Notes: generated by a model not told the origin, from the sequence alone. DNA of 64,000 nt from Salinimicrobium sediminis (GCF_900215295.1 NZ_OCMF01000001.1:434001-498000), one strand, 5' to 3'. Positions 9,820-18,985 are shown, counted from the first letter of the stretch. Translations and numbers: made by a program.

Positions 9820-10254
9820 ATGTCAAAAATAGAAGAATTTCTTTCCGAAGAGGAAGAAGCAGAAGTCGTTGACGCTATAAGGCGGGCCGAGAAAAAAACT
9901 TCGGGAGAAATTCGCGTGCATATTGAAAAAACCAGTAATGGTGAGATCTGGGATAGAGCAATGGAAGTCTTCCACCTGCTCAAAATGGATAACACCAAGG
10001 AAGATAATGGTGTGCTCATCTATGTCGCAATTGACGATCGCAAGTTCATCATCTACGGTGACAAAGGCATCAATGCCGTGGTACCAAAAGATTTTTGGGA
10101 AACCACCAAAGATGCTATTGCTTCAGAATTCAAAAAAGGCAATTTTAAGCAGGGTTTGATCGACGGCATTTTACGGGCAGGTAAAGAATTACGGGCACAT
10201 TTCCCATGGGAAGAAGGAGACACCAACGAACTTTCGGATAAAATATCCACATAA
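9820..10254 (+). CDS. TPM domain protein, soluble
   Basis: The protein has 144 residues and is almost entirely a TPM domain (about residues 5-135). No signal peptide or membrane segment is seen, so it is probably cytoplasmic or peripheral, unlike its neighbour, which is secreted and anchored. The segments RAEKKTSGEIRVHIEK, NGVLIYVAIDDRKFIIYGDKG and KGNFKQGLIDGI match the family, which includes the plant photosystem II repair protein TLP18.3/TPM and bacterial YgcG-like proteins. It sits 9 bases after lemA and overlaps the next TPM gene in TAATG. Confidence 0.93.
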   Translation: MSKIEEFLSEEEEAEVVDAIRRAEKKTSGEIRVHIEKTSNGEIWDRAMEVFHLLKMDNTKEDNGVLIYVAIDDRKFIIYGDKGINAVVPKDFWETTKDAIASEFKKGNFKQGLIDGILRAGKELRAHFPWEEGDTNELSDKIST

Positions 10255-11051
10255 TGAACTATCTACAGCGGAATTACCTTTTACTCATTCTTTTGCTTTG
10301 TACCGCATTTACGGCTTTAGCACAGAGGGAAATTCCGCCAAAACCATCTGAGCAGACGAGTGTCTATGACGGCGCAGATGTCTTAAGTGCTTCAGAAGAA
10401 CAGGCCCTTGAGCGAAAACTGATCAATTATGCCGATACGACTTCCACACAAATAGTAATTGCCACCATAGCCTCTTTAAATGGGGAATATATTGGTACCT
10501 ATGCGGCAGAATGGGCACATGACTGGGGAATAGGACAGGCAGAACAGGATAACGGTATTCTGATCCTATTAGCTGAAGCCGAAAGAAAGATCTGGATCAC
10601 CACCGGATACGGAATTGAAAGCACGCTTACCGATGCCCTTTCAAAAAGAATTATTGATGAAGTAATTCTTCCTGAATTTAGAGCAGGAAGTTATTACGCA
10701 GGTTTAGATGCAGGTACAACTGCCATTTTTCAGGTCATGGCGGGCACCTATCAGGGCAGCAGACCTACCGGTGACGGCGGAGGCGTGGGACCCCGCTTTA
10801 TCGTACTTGCCATCATTTTTATTTTCTTCCTTATTGTTTTAAGTTCCCGCAATAAACGCGGAGGCGGCCGTGGTGGATATCGCCGTGGCGGCGGACTTCT
10901 GGACATCCTTGTGCTTAGCAGCCTTGGCCGTGGCGGATTTGGCGGCGGCAGCTTCGGCGGAGGTGGTGGAGGCTTTGGCGGCGGCGGCGGATTTGGAGGA
11001 GGCTTCGGCGGCGGCGGATTTGGTGGTGGTGGCGCAGGGGGTGGATGGTAG
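10254..11051 (+). CDS. TPM domain protein with signal peptide and glycine-rich tail (YgcG-like)
   Basis: The protein has 265 residues: a signal peptide ending near residue 24 (TALAQ), a TPM domain (about 37-165; SVYDGADVLSASEE and DNGILILLAEAERKIWITTGYG are typical), a membrane segment (about 182-200) and a C-terminal tail of Gly/Phe/Ser repeats (about 205-265). The predicted topology puts the TPM domain in the periplasm. The tail is coded by a low-complexity GGCGGC/GGATTT-type DNA stretch that could vary in length between strains. It is translationally coupled (TAATG) to the upstream TPM gene. Confidence 0.93.
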   Translation: MNYLQRNYLLLILLLCTAFTALAQREIPPKPSEQTSVYDGADVLSASEEQALERKLINYADTTSTQIVIATIASLNGEYIGTYAAEWAHDWGIGQAEQDNGILILLAEAERKIWITTGYGIESTLTDALSKRIIDEVILPEFRAGSYYAGLDAGTTAIFQVMAGTYQGSRPTGDGGGVGPRFIVLAIIFIFFLIVLSSRNKRGGGRGGYRRGGGLLDILVLSSLGRGGFGGGSFGGGGGGFGGGGGFGGGFGGGGFGGGGAGGGW

Positions 11052-11056
11052 TTTTT

Positions 11057-11094
11057 AGTGATCAGTGATCAGTGATCAGTGATCAGTGATCAGT
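11057..11094. repeat. Heptamer tandem array, five exact copies of AGTGATC
   Basis: Five perfect head-to-tail copies of the 7-mer AGTGATC plus a partial AGT begin 6 bases after the stop of the second TPM gene. It belongs to the same RGTNNTC family as the arrays at 16576, 34978, 61871 and 63149. Confidence 0.95.
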
Positions 11095-11239
11095 AAAAGT
11101 GGGCAGTGTAAACTGAAGCACCAAATTTCCTTTCCAAATTCTAATTTTCTGATTTTTTGCGTGGGCTGGAATTAAATTATCCACGGCACGGATTACAAAT
11201 TTGCTCCAACAGGTGGAAATAATTTCAAATCCTTAATTC

Positions 11240-11274
11240 ACAAAAAAGGGTTTAAAAACTGCATTATTAAACCC
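11240..11274 (-). terminator. Intrinsic terminator of the outer-membrane receptor gene
   Basis: Arms ttaaaccc (11267-11274) and gggtttaa (11248-11255) form a stem that, read on the minus strand, runs into TTTTTT. It is 36 bases beyond the stop of the gene at 11310-14078. The rest of 11095-11309 shows no gene. Confidence 0.7.
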
Positions 11275-11309
11275 ATCACAATCCTTAAAATTATGTTCTC
11301 AATACTTAA

Positions 11310-14078
11310 TTAGAACATCATGAACCCGCCTTTACCCTTGTTCGGATCTTTTCCACCAAACCTGCTAATTTTATACGTGAAGCTTAGCATAAAATATTGT
11401 TCCAGGATCAACTCCCGTGTGTCCTGAACATAATCTTCCGCAATCGTCCTCCGGGTACTTACATTTTCGTTTAAAAGGTCATACACCTTTACTTTAAGAG
11501 TGGCGTCATCATTCAGAAATTTGTATCCAAGGCTCATATTCCATAATACCGAGGTAGGATCAAATCCCGGAGCTACATTCCCATAGGAAACAAAAGAAAT
11601 ATCATTCCCAAAAACCACATTTTTAGGCCAGTAGGTAGTAGCTTCAAGGGCAACAGTATGGTTAATGTATTCTTCCTCTCTCCTATTGCTAATGTCATAG
11701 TTTGACAGGTTATAGTTCATTTCATACCGGGGGTTGATCTCTATTTTGTCATTATAGTTATAACCCAGTCTAATTGAGGGATAGACTCCAAAGCGGTCTG
11801 CCCTATACCTAAATCCATTGGAAAAGCCTATCTGGCGGTTGTAATTTCCATACAACCCGAACCTGTAGCTGAATTCCTGTTCCTCTTTCTTGATACGTTT
11901 ACTCAGGGAAATTCCGGCGTAACTTGAAATTCCGCCGTCGAGATTGCGGTAAGTAGTGGTGGTAATCAGATCTTCTGTAATACTATATGGCACCACCTGA
12001 TCTTCATAAAAAGTGGTGGAAGCATAGATGCTCATCCCACTGCGGGTCGCAAAATCAAAATTTTGGTATCCCATGCTAATTCGATGGGAATATGTGGGAT
12101 CCAGTTTTGGGTTACCTATAAAGATATTCAGGGGATCGGTAAGGTTGGGTACAGGTTGCAATTCCCTAATAGAAGGAATTTGGGTATCATTCTGGTAATA
12201 CGCGTATACAGATTTCCCACGAGCCAATTCATAGCGTACGTTAGTCCTAAGGAAAAGATCATTGTAATTATTCTTAAAATCAACATCGGCCAAAAAATTC
12301 TGATTTTTGAGAGTAGTATTTAAAAGCCCTATATCAAAACTCGCCCGCAATTTCTTTCCTTCGTAATTCAATCCTGCATTTGGAATATGCTTAAAACTTT
12401 TAACTTCGAAGTCATTGGAAAGCAAATTATTAAACAGGTTATAACTATTCGTCTCCCCATCATATTCATACACGCTACGGGTACTATTCATCTGCCGGGT
12501 ACTAAAATCATAGGAAAGGTCTAAGAACAGCTTTTCTGCAAGTACAGAGCGCTGGGAAATGGCCGCCTCATATTCATCTGTGGTGTTCCTGTCATCAATG
12601 AATTGATCCTGTATCCCGGTTTCCTGAAGCACATCTCCATCGGTGTCAAAAAGTTCAGAATAAAAAAAGTTTTCACTTTCCCGCAGTTGGTTAGAGTTTT
12701 CAAAGGAGGCTTCAAGATAAGCTCCTCTCTTCCCAAATTTCCTGGTGAAGCTCAACCTGTTGCTAAACTCTTTACTTAAGATATCTTCCTTATCAACTAT
12801 ATTGGTGATCAATTCCCGGGAGTTATCCATTCTTTCCGAAGCACTTGTTCTATGGGCAAAACCGTCACTAAAGGTAATTGCAGGACGTATTGCTATCCTG
12901 GTCATGGTATCCAGCTCCACTTCAAAATTAAAATTAGCACGGTGATTTTGATTTATGATATTGGCTTCAGAAACAATATCGGTGTAGAAACTGCCTTCCG
13001 GCAAAAAAGTTTCCCTTTCCACTACACTGGCTGTTTCTGTATCGCTTTTTGCGTAGAAATAATCCCCGGCAACTTCGTATTTCTTGTTCCACTCATTGGT
13101 AAAATTTAATCCGGCGGTTTCACTTTTGGTAATTCCCTTATCGCTGCCAAAATTCATTCCATTAACAGCGAAACTGCCGTTACTCCTTATCATTATTGAT
13201 CTTCCACGATTTCCCATCATGTCGAATACCTCATCCATACTAAAGCCCGAACTATTGATGTTATTGGAACTCGCAAGAGCGCTAATTCTAAGATCATCTT
13301 TAAAGTAATTCCCTATTCCGCTGAGCTCATATCTCTCATCTGTTCCACCGCCGGCGGTAGCACGGGCAAAATATCCTTTGTTCTTATCTTCCTTAATCGT
13401 AACATTAATGGTCTTATCATCTGGATCTCCAGCCTTTCCTGTAAATTCTTCAGATTTGGTCTTGGTATCTACCACCTGAATCTTATCAATGATCTCCTTC
13501 GGAAGGTTTTTGGTGGCGATCTTGGGATCATTTCCGAAGAATTCCTTTCCATTTACCAGGATGCGGGAAACAGGTTTTCCATTCACGGTAATATTCCCCT
13601 GGGCATCAATTTCAACACCTGGTAGTTTTTTCATGACCTCTTCAAGGTTCGCGTCCTGGCGGGTGTTGAAAGAGCCGGCATTGAACTCGAGGGTATCTTT
13701 TTTTACCGTGACAGGCGCTCTTTCTGAAACTACGGTCACCTCTCCCAAAATATTGTTGGCTATTTCCATTTTTAGAAGACCAAGCTCGATCTTTCTTTGT
13801 TCAAGACTTAGCATTCGGGATAAGGAAGCATAACCGTTAAAGATACTTACCAGCCTCAGGGAATCCATTTTTCCGGAACCTTCAATAATAAAATTACCGT
13901 CCTGATTTGAGATGGTATAGGAAACAAGGCTACTATCCTGCACCTTTTCCACAAACAAGGTGGCCGATTCAAGTGGCACATTGGTCTGGGCATCCACAAC
14001 TTTACCCGAAATAGAAAATTGTTGGGCCCAGGAGCCGGTAGTAAGGAAAATAAGGAAAAGGAGAAAAAAATGCTTCAT
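11310..14078 (-). CDS. TonB-dependent-receptor-like outer-membrane beta-barrel protein
   Basis: The protein has 922 residues: a signal peptide ending at SWAQ (about residue 19), a carboxypeptidase-regulatory-like domain (about 22-105), a plug-like region (about 130-220) with LEEVMKKLPGVEID and INVTIKED, and a long C-terminal barrel rich in alternating aromatic strands. This layout is the outer-membrane beta-barrel family related to TonB receptors, common in Bacteroidota. No SusD partner and no TonB-ExbB-ExbD genes are adjacent, so the substrate is unknown. It is transcribed alone, between two terminators. Confidence 0.9.
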   Translation of the reverse strand: MKHFFLLFLIFLTTGSWAQQFSISGKVVDAQTNVPLESATLFVEKVQDSSLVSYTISNQDGNFIIEGSGKMDSLRLVSIFNGYASLSRMLSLEQRKIELGLLKMEIANNILGEVTVVSERAPVTVKKDTLEFNAGSFNTRQDANLEEVMKKLPGVEIDAQGNITVNGKPVSRILVNGKEFFGNDPKIATKNLPKEIIDKIQVVDTKTKSEEFTGKAGDPDDKTINVTIKEDKNKGYFARATAGGGTDERYELSGIGNYFKDDLRISALASSNNINSSGFSMDEVFDMMGNRGRSIMIRSNGSFAVNGMNFGSDKGITKSETAGLNFTNEWNKKYEVAGDYFYAKSDTETASVVERETFLPEGSFYTDIVSEANIINQNHRANFNFEVELDTMTRIAIRPAITFSDGFAHRTSASERMDNSRELITNIVDKEDILSKEFSNRLSFTRKFGKRGAYLEASFENSNQLRESENFFYSELFDTDGDVLQETGIQDQFIDDRNTTDEYEAAISQRSVLAEKLFLDLSYDFSTRQMNSTRSVYEYDGETNSYNLFNNLLSNDFEVKSFKHIPNAGLNYEGKKLRASFDIGLLNTTLKNQNFLADVDFKNNYNDLFLRTNVRYELARGKSVYAYYQNDTQIPSIRELQPVPNLTDPLNIFIGNPKLDPTYSHRISMGYQNFDFATRSGMSIYASTTFYEDQVVPYSITEDLITTTTYRNLDGGISSYAGISLSKRIKKEEQEFSYRFGLYGNYNRQIGFSNGFRYRADRFGVYPSIRLGYNYNDKIEINPRYEMNYNLSNYDISNRREEEYINHTVALEATTYWPKNVVFGNDISFVSYGNVAPGFDPTSVLWNMSLGYKFLNDDATLKVKVYDLLNENVSTRRTIAEDYVQDTRELILEQYFMLSFTYKISRFGGKDPNKGKGGFMMF

Positions 14079-14091
14079 TATAAGGGGGATA

Positions 14092-14129
14092 TAAAATAAA
14101 ATGCTGTCACTTTTGGAGCAACAGCATTT
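14092..14129 (-). terminator. Intrinsic terminator after der
   Basis: Arms aaatgctgt (14099-14107) and acagcattt (14121-14129) pair perfectly. On the minus strand the stem is followed by an A/T-rich run (TTATTTTATAT). It separates der from the receptor gene. Confidence 0.65.
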
Positions 14130-14166
14130 ATTTGACCCTCAAAAAGGGAAAAAGTTACAATAATTC

Positions 14167-15471
14167 TTATTTTTTCCTGAAATAAACCGAAACCGGCACT
14201 CCTGAAAAATCGAATTTCTCCCTTAATTTATTTTCAATGAATCTTTTATATGGATCTTTCACGTACTGTGGAAGATTACAGAAAAATGCAAACTGTGGCT
14301 GCGGAGTGGGTAACTGCATACAGAATTTGATCTTCACATATTTTCCTTTATAGGCCGGCGGCGGATAGGCTTCAATAAGTGGCAACATCTCCTCATTAAG
14401 CTCACTGGTCTTGATCTTTTTGCTTCGGTTGTTATACACCTCGACTGCCGTTTCTATAGCCTTAAAGATCCTTTGCTTAGTAAGGACAGACATAAAGACA
14501 ATAGGCACATCTGTAAAAGGCTCCATCTCCCGTCGAATGTTAGCTTCATATTCCTTCATGGTATTGGTTTCCTTTTCCAGAAGATCCCATTTATTCACCA
14601 GAAGAACAATTCCTTTCCGGTTTCTCTGGGCCAGCCAGAAAATGTTTTGAACCTGCCCGTCAAATCCGCGTGTGGCATCCATCACAACCAAACATACGTC
14701 ACAATGTTCAATGGCCCGAACTGACCTCATCACCGAATAAAATTCCAGGTCTTCCTTTACCTTGGATTTTTTTCTAATCCCCGCAGTATCTACAAGATTG
14801 AATTCAAACCCGAACCTGTTGTATCGGGTATCGATAGCATCCCGGGTAGTACCTGCTACATCTGTTACTATGTAGCGGTCTTCTCCAATGAGCGCATTAA
14901 TAAAAGAGGATTTTCCCGCATTGGGACGCCCTACTACTGCAAAACGAGGCAACTCAGCTTCTTCCTGGTAAGTATCTTCAGGAAGAGCTTCTACCAAAGC
15001 ATCCAGCAACTCTCCTGTCCCGCTCCCACTGGTACTGGCAATAGGAAAATATTCTCCCAATCCTAAGGAATAGAATTCAACCGCATTTTCAAGGCGTTTG
15101 GAGTTGTCCACTTTATTTACTGCCAGGAAAACTGGTTTATTGACCTTCCGCAGTAATTGTGCAACATCTTCATCCATGGCAGTAACTCCGGTTTCAACGT
15201 CTACCATAAAAATAATAGCATCTGCCTCTCCAATGGCAAGTTCTACCTGCTTGTCAATTTCAGCTTCAAAAACATCATCACTTCCAAGGACATATCCCCC
15301 GGTATCGATAACGGAAAAATTTCGTCCATTCCAATCGGTTTTTCCGTAGTGACGGTCACGGGTCACCCCGCTTACCGAATCAACAATGGCTTCCCGGCGC
15401 TGGATCAAACGGTTAAAAAAAGTCGATTTTCCAACATTAGGTCTCCCTACAATGGCTACTATACTGCTCAT
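14167..15471 (-). CDS. der: Ribosome-assembly GTPase Der (EngA)
   Basis: The protein has 434 residues with the two tandem GTPase domains unique to Der. P-loop one is at residues 9-17 (GRPNVGKST) with its DTGG switch at about 57. P-loop two is at residues 181-189 (GRPNAGKSS) with a DTAG switch. The C-terminal KH-like domain closes the protein. Der is essential for 50S subunit maturation. It lies just downstream of era on the same strand, grouping two ribosome-assembly GTPases, although a hairpin separates them. Confidence 0.98.
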   Translation of the reverse strand: MSSIVAIVGRPNVGKSTFFNRLIQRREAIVDSVSGVTRDRHYGKTDWNGRNFSVIDTGGYVLGSDDVFEAEIDKQVELAIGEADAIIFMVDVETGVTAMDEDVAQLLRKVNKPVFLAVNKVDNSKRLENAVEFYSLGLGEYFPIASTSGSGTGELLDALVEALPEDTYQEEAELPRFAVVGRPNAGKSSFINALIGEDRYIVTDVAGTTRDAIDTRYNRFGFEFNLVDTAGIRKKSKVKEDLEFYSVMRSVRAIEHCDVCLVVMDATRGFDGQVQNIFWLAQRNRKGIVLLVNKWDLLEKETNTMKEYEANIRREMEPFTDVPIVFMSVLTKQRIFKAIETAVEVYNNRSKKIKTSELNEEMLPLIEAYPPPAYKGKYVKIKFCMQLPTPQPQFAFFCNLPQYVKDPYKRFIENKLREKFDFSGVPVSVYFRKK

Positions 15472-15587
15472 AATTTCGTATTCTTAATAAGGCTGCAAAA
15501 TTACAGGAATTAATGCAATAGACGTGCACTTATATCTACCTAATTTTCAGCAAATACAGAGAAATAAGTTCTTAAAAATTCCGGAGA

Positions 15588-15625
15588 AAAGAAAACAACG
15601 GCAACAGAAGAAAATACTGCTGCCG
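15588..15625 (-). terminator. Probable terminator after era
   Basis: Arms cggcaacag (15599-15607) and ctgctgccg (15617-15625), with one G-T pair, form a stem. On the minus strand it is followed by a mixed T-rich tract (GTTTTCTTTTC). The tract is imperfect, so termination may be partial. Confidence 0.5.
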
Positions 15626-15654
15626 GTAAAATTTTTCAATATTCCTTAGGAAGT

Positions 15655-16545
15655 TTACCGGTTGTCTCCGCCATATCCAAAGCGTCTTAACTGCTTTGAA
15701 TCACTGCGCCAGTTTTTATTTACCTTGACATACAGCTCCAGGTGCACCTGTTTCCCAAAGAATTTTTCGAGATCCTTACGGGCTTCCACGCCCACTCTTT
15801 TAAGCGCTGCTCCTTTATGTCCTATAATGATTCCTTTTTGAGTCTCCCTTTCCACCATGATCACGCTGCGCATACGAATGATGTTCTCCTCTTCAAAGAA
15901 TTCTTCGGTATCGATCTCAACACTATAAGGGATTTCCTTTTTGTAGTGCATTAAAATCTTTTCACGGATTATTTCATTTACGAAAAAACGTTCAGGCTTA
16001 TCGGTAAGGGTATCTTTAGGATAAAAGGCGGGAGATTCAGGCAGAAGTTCAACAATCCGGTTGAAGACCTGCGGCACATTGAAACCTTCAAGAGCAGAGA
16101 CCGGAAAAATTTCTGCATTTGGAACTTTTTCCTGCCAAAGCTGTACCTGCTCTTCCAGTTGTTCCTGATTTGATTTGTCGATCTTGTTCAGAAGCAACAG
16201 CACCGGGATCTCGGAATGTACAATTTTATTAAAAAATGACTCATCCTTAAGCTCCTTCTCCCCTATTTCCACCATATAGATGAGGACATCTGCATCTTCA
16301 AAGGCAGACTTCACAAAATCCATCATAGATTCCTGGAGCTGATATGCCGGCTTGATGATTCCCGGAGTATCACTAAGGATCACCTGGAAATCTTCCCCGT
16401 TAACAATACCAAGGATCCGGTGGCGGGTGGTTTGTGCTTTAGAGGTGATGATACTTAATTTCTCTCCCACAAAAGCGTTCATAAGAGTAGACTTCCCTAC
16501 GTTAGGATTCCCAATAATGTTTACAAAACCTGCTTTATGAGCCAT
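15655..16545 (-). CDS. era: GTPase Era
   Basis: The protein has 296 residues: a GTPase domain with P-loop GNPNVGKST (about 12-20), a DTPG switch and an NKID base-recognition motif, then a KH domain with GHKGAALKRVG near residue 250. Era binds the 3' end of 16S rRNA and supports 30S assembly. An in-frame TTG two codons upstream (16551) also exists, but the ATG at 16545 gives the usual MAHKAGFVNI beginning and is preferred. An imperfect heptamer array lies 31 bases upstream. Confidence 0.97.
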   Translation of the reverse strand: MAHKAGFVNIIGNPNVGKSTLMNAFVGEKLSIITSKAQTTRHRILGIVNGEDFQVILSDTPGIIKPAYQLQESMMDFVKSAFEDADVLIYMVEIGEKELKDESFFNKIVHSEIPVLLLLNKIDKSNQEQLEEQVQLWQEKVPNAEIFPVSALEGFNVPQVFNRIVELLPESPAFYPKDTLTDKPERFFVNEIIREKILMHYKKEIPYSVEIDTEEFFEEENIIRMRSVIMVERETQKGIIIGHKGAALKRVGVEARKDLEKFFGKQVHLELYVKVNKNWRSDSKQLRRFGYGGDNR

Positions 16546-16575
16546 CTTCAATTTTTTACAAAGATAGGTAATTTT

Positions 16576-16603
16576 AGTGGTCAGTAATCAGTGCTCAGTG
16601 TTC
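16576..16603. repeat. Heptamer tandem array, four degenerate copies
   Basis: Four head-to-tail 7-mers (agtggtc, agtaatc, agtgctc, agtgttc) follow the AGTNNTC pattern exactly. This is the only array of the family here that does not sit directly after a plus-strand stop codon; it is upstream of era. Confidence 0.88.
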
Positions 16604-16712
16604 AGGCCAGGCTGTCCCTGATTTAAATGCGGCTCCTTTTAACAGAGAATTATAACTACTACACCCTCACTTTCGTAATTTTGATAGGAATAACCTTCAA
16701 AACCAACTAAAA

Positions 16713-17219
16713 ATGAAAAAATTTATGATCTTGATCTTCAGCATGAGTTTACTTGTGGCATGTGGAGACAGCGAAAAAGAAAGCCTATCAAATGAATTGG
16801 ATGAACTAATGGCCGAAAATGACAGCATACAGCAGGTTCATACAGAATTCCAGTCCACCCATCAAAAAATGCAGCAAAGCCACCGGGAACTTTCCCAGCA
16901 GCTGGAAACCATGAAGGTTTCAGATTCTTCTTATTTTGAACAAATGGCCCAGAACGAAGTGATTCTAAAAAAGCATGAAGGATTGCTTGCGGGACATGAA
17001 AAAATGATGCAGGGACACAAAGATCTTAAAAGTGACTTTGGAAACCTGAGCAGTGAGGAGATGAAGGCTCAGATTGAGCAAATGAGAAAAGTTCACAATG
17101 AGATCTTAAACGACCACAGCACTATTAAAAGCGAGCATGAAGAAATGATGAATACGCACGATGAAATTCGTAAGAACCTTATTGATAACAATCCTGAAGG
17201 AGAGCAAATCGAGGAGTAA
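16713..17219 (+). CDS. Coiled-coil lipoprotein with heptad-spaced histidines
   Basis: The protein has 168 residues with a lipoprotein signal (LLVAC, lipidated C17). The rest is predicted to be one long helix, very rich in Glu, Gln, Met, Lys and His. The histidines stand at exact 7-residue steps in three groups: 43, 50, 57; 88, 95, 102; and 128, 135, 142, 149. That spacing places them on one face of a helix or at one heptad position of a coiled coil, which could bind metal or respond to pH. I do not recognise a named family. It is transcribed alone and followed by a strong bidirectional hairpin. A TAATTTTG element (16676-16683) could be the -7 box. Confidence 0.88.
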   Translation: MKKFMILIFSMSLLVACGDSEKESLSNELDELMAENDSIQQVHTEFQSTHQKMQQSHRELSQQLETMKVSDSSYFEQMAQNEVILKKHEGLLAGHEKMMQGHKDLKSDFGNLSSEEMKAQIEQMRKVHNEILNDHSTIKSEHEEMMNTHDEIRKNLIDNNPEGEQIEE

Positions 17220-17235
17220 ATTCAAATAAAATTAT

Positions 17236-17279
17236 AAAGATCCCACAGCTGCCAAAAATAGCAGAAGTGGGATCTTTTT
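17236..17279. terminator. Bidirectional intrinsic terminator
   Basis: Perfect 11-bp arms aaagatcccac (17236-17246) and gtgggatcttt (17267-17277) are followed by a T-run on the plus strand, with A-rich sequence on the other side. It lies between the convergent genes at 16713 and 17280. Confidence 0.85.
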
Positions 17280-17906
17280 TTATAAATCAATTTTATGAAT
17301 GTTCAATACATTATTACCCAGGATATGAACAGCAACCAGTAAAGTCTTTTGCCCGGGGATCACTTCTTTAATTCGAAATTCATTTACTTTCCCGCTTATA
17401 TTAATCCCGTCTGCCACCTCTAATCCATTCCCCAACTTTTTATTAATCCCTTCAAGCTTTTGAGCAACCAAAGGCCTTATGTCAAACTTCATTTTTTCTT
17501 TAAGTTTGGAGTATAGGAAATTGTTGATAAGGGTCTCGACGGCTGTATTTATAAGCCACCCATTATTCTCTCCTTCCAGTTTGTATCGTGGGACCAGGAC
17601 CTCCTGTTCCCGTTCTCTAAAAGCAAGGGAAAGATGAACCACCATCTTTATCTCTTTATCTCTAAAAAAGGTGGTTAACATTTTTAGCTGCAGGTGTACT
17701 GCAAGATCAAAGTCTTCAAGGGAGCTTCTTTCCAGGGCAATCTTTTGAATTCTGGCAGTATCTGAAGTGCTTCCATTTGCTTTTCCTTTACTCAAAACTT
17801 TACCTAAGAGTTTCTTTTGAAGATAGGTTTCCAGAACCCTATAGCTAATCTTTACAGGTAGATTCAGTACAATGTTATACCTGCTTTCCGGCAATGTCGT
17901 TTCCAT
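17280..17906 (-). CDS. DUF4403-like protein
   Basis: The protein has 208 residues and no signal peptide. The opening (YNIVLNLPVKISYRVLETYL) and the repeated pattern of amphipathic strands and helices resemble DUF4403-type proteins, which belong to the wider group of lipid-binding tubular folds. The match is partial and the protein is shorter than the family's usual length, so it may be a single-domain relative. No function is assigned. The gene appears to be alone: the nearest same-strand gene upstream is beyond a 357-base gap. Confidence 0.7.
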   Translation of the reverse strand: METTLPESRYNIVLNLPVKISYRVLETYLQKKLLGKVLSKGKANGSTSDTARIQKIALERSSLEDFDLAVHLQLKMLTTFFRDKEIKMVVHLSLAFREREQEVLVPRYKLEGENNGWLINTAVETLINNFLYSKLKEKMKFDIRPLVAQKLEGINKKLGNGLEVADGINISGKVNEFRIKEVIPGQKTLLVAVHILGNNVLNIHKIDL

Positions 17907-18263
17907 AGTTCAATCTAAAATTGAGGAAAAAGAAGATACGTAATTTTCTCCAGCAAATCAACTTCAGACACCTGAGAGATTTAGTAGTGAGGAGGGCTTT
18001 TAAGGTTTTTGTCTGAGAATGAACTTTTCATTGCTGAAAATTTTTCAGCAGGTATTATATATAATCTCTTTAGGTAATAGCCCTTTAGCCTCAAAAAAGG
18101 CGTTTTAATCATATTCTTTTTTTAGCAGGATAGCCTTTTTTTTTCCAATTTTCTTCGGAAGGCAACTATTTTACAAGCCTGAAATTTTATTGAAATCCAG
18201 GAAATAATCTCAGACAAAATCCTAACAGGCTACTGACAATTCTTTAATTTTATAAAAAAATCC
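17907..18263. other. Divergent intergenic region, 357 bases, no gene seen
   Basis: A/T-rich sequence between the minus-strand gene ending here at its start codon and the carbonic anhydrase gene. I see no open frame of note, no tRNA and no strong hairpin. A short palindrome (ctgaaaatttttcag) near 18035 and several T-tracts are all that stand out. Promoters for both flanking genes must lie here, but neither shows a good TTG/TAnnTTTG pair. Confidence 0.6.
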
Positions 18264-18794
18264 ATGGCTTTAATTATACCTGTAAAAGATAAATATCCTG
18301 AAATTGGAAAAGATTGCTATTTAGCACCAAACGCCACGATAACGGGAGACGTCAAAATGGGAGCGCAGTGCTCTGTATGGTTTACGGCAGTTGTACGCGG
18401 AGATGTAAATGCAATAAGGATTGGGGACAGGACTAATATACAGGATGGAGCGGTGATCCATTGCACCTACCAAAAAGCTGCCACTACTATTGGTAACGAT
18501 GTTTCCATTGGCCACCGTGCGATCGTTCACGGGTGTACGGTTGAAGACAATGTTTTAATTGGCATGGGAGCCATTGTTATGGATAAAGCAGTCGTGCAAA
18601 AGAATTGCATTATTGCTGCAGGTGCAGTGGTTCTGGAAAATACCGTTTGTGAAGCCGGACATATCTATGCCGGGGTCCCGGCAAAAAAAATAAAAAAGCT
18701 GTCAGAAGAACAAATTTTAAACATGAAAAAGACTGCCGGTAATTACATTATGTACAGCGGGTGGTTTGAAAAAAAGGAGATAGAAGGCTCTTAA
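18264..18794 (+). CDS. Gamma-class carbonic anhydrase family protein
   Basis: The protein has 176 residues built of hexapeptide repeats (about residues 15-150) that form a left-handed beta-helix, then a C-terminal helix. The three histidines that bind metal in the gamma class are present: H66 (VIHCT), H84 (IGHRAI) and H89 (IVHGC). The conserved VVRGDV segment is at about 43-48. Such proteins trimerise and bind zinc or iron; some are true carbonic anhydrases, others only share the fold. Its stop overlaps the stop of a convergent 40-residue ORF by four bases. Confidence 0.93.
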   Translation: MALIIPVKDKYPEIGKDCYLAPNATITGDVKMGAQCSVWFTAVVRGDVNAIRIGDRTNIQDGAVIHCTYQKAATTIGNDVSIGHRAIVHGCTVEDNVLIGMGAIVMDKAVVQKNCIIAAGAVVLENTVCEAGHIYAGVPAKKIKKLSEEQILNMKKTAGNYIMYSGWFEKKEIEGS

Positions 18795-18913
18795 AACCAT
18801 AATTTAGGAAGGGAAAGAATAAGGACTATGCCGCCCACAGCTGCGAAAAGGAAAATTACTATCAATTTCATATTGGGGCTGTTCAAAATCCTAAAAATAT
18901 CCTGCTTCGACAT
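18791..18913 (-). CDS. Small (40 residue) single-pass membrane protein
   Basis: A short frame on the minus strand begins MSKQDIFRILNSPNMK and continues into a hydrophobic segment (about residues 16-35: LIVIFLFAAVGGIVLILSL), ending KLWF before TAA. The start ATG (18913) is preceded by AAGGAGG, a full Shine-Dalgarno sequence with only two bases between it and the ATG. Such sites are uncommon in Bacteroidota and support real translation. The polar N-terminus, one membrane helix and basic C-terminus suggest a small inner-membrane protein, perhaps a partner of a larger complex. I do not recognise a family. It overlaps the carbonic anhydrase stop by four bases. Confidence 0.7.
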   Translation of the reverse strand: MSKQDIFRILNSPNMKLIVIFLFAAVGGIVLILSLPKLWF

Positions 18914-18985
18914 AACCTCCTTTTTGCCTTATGCTGCAAAATGAATGCCATTGTCTATGAAGAGGAGGGTGAAAAATATAAAATA

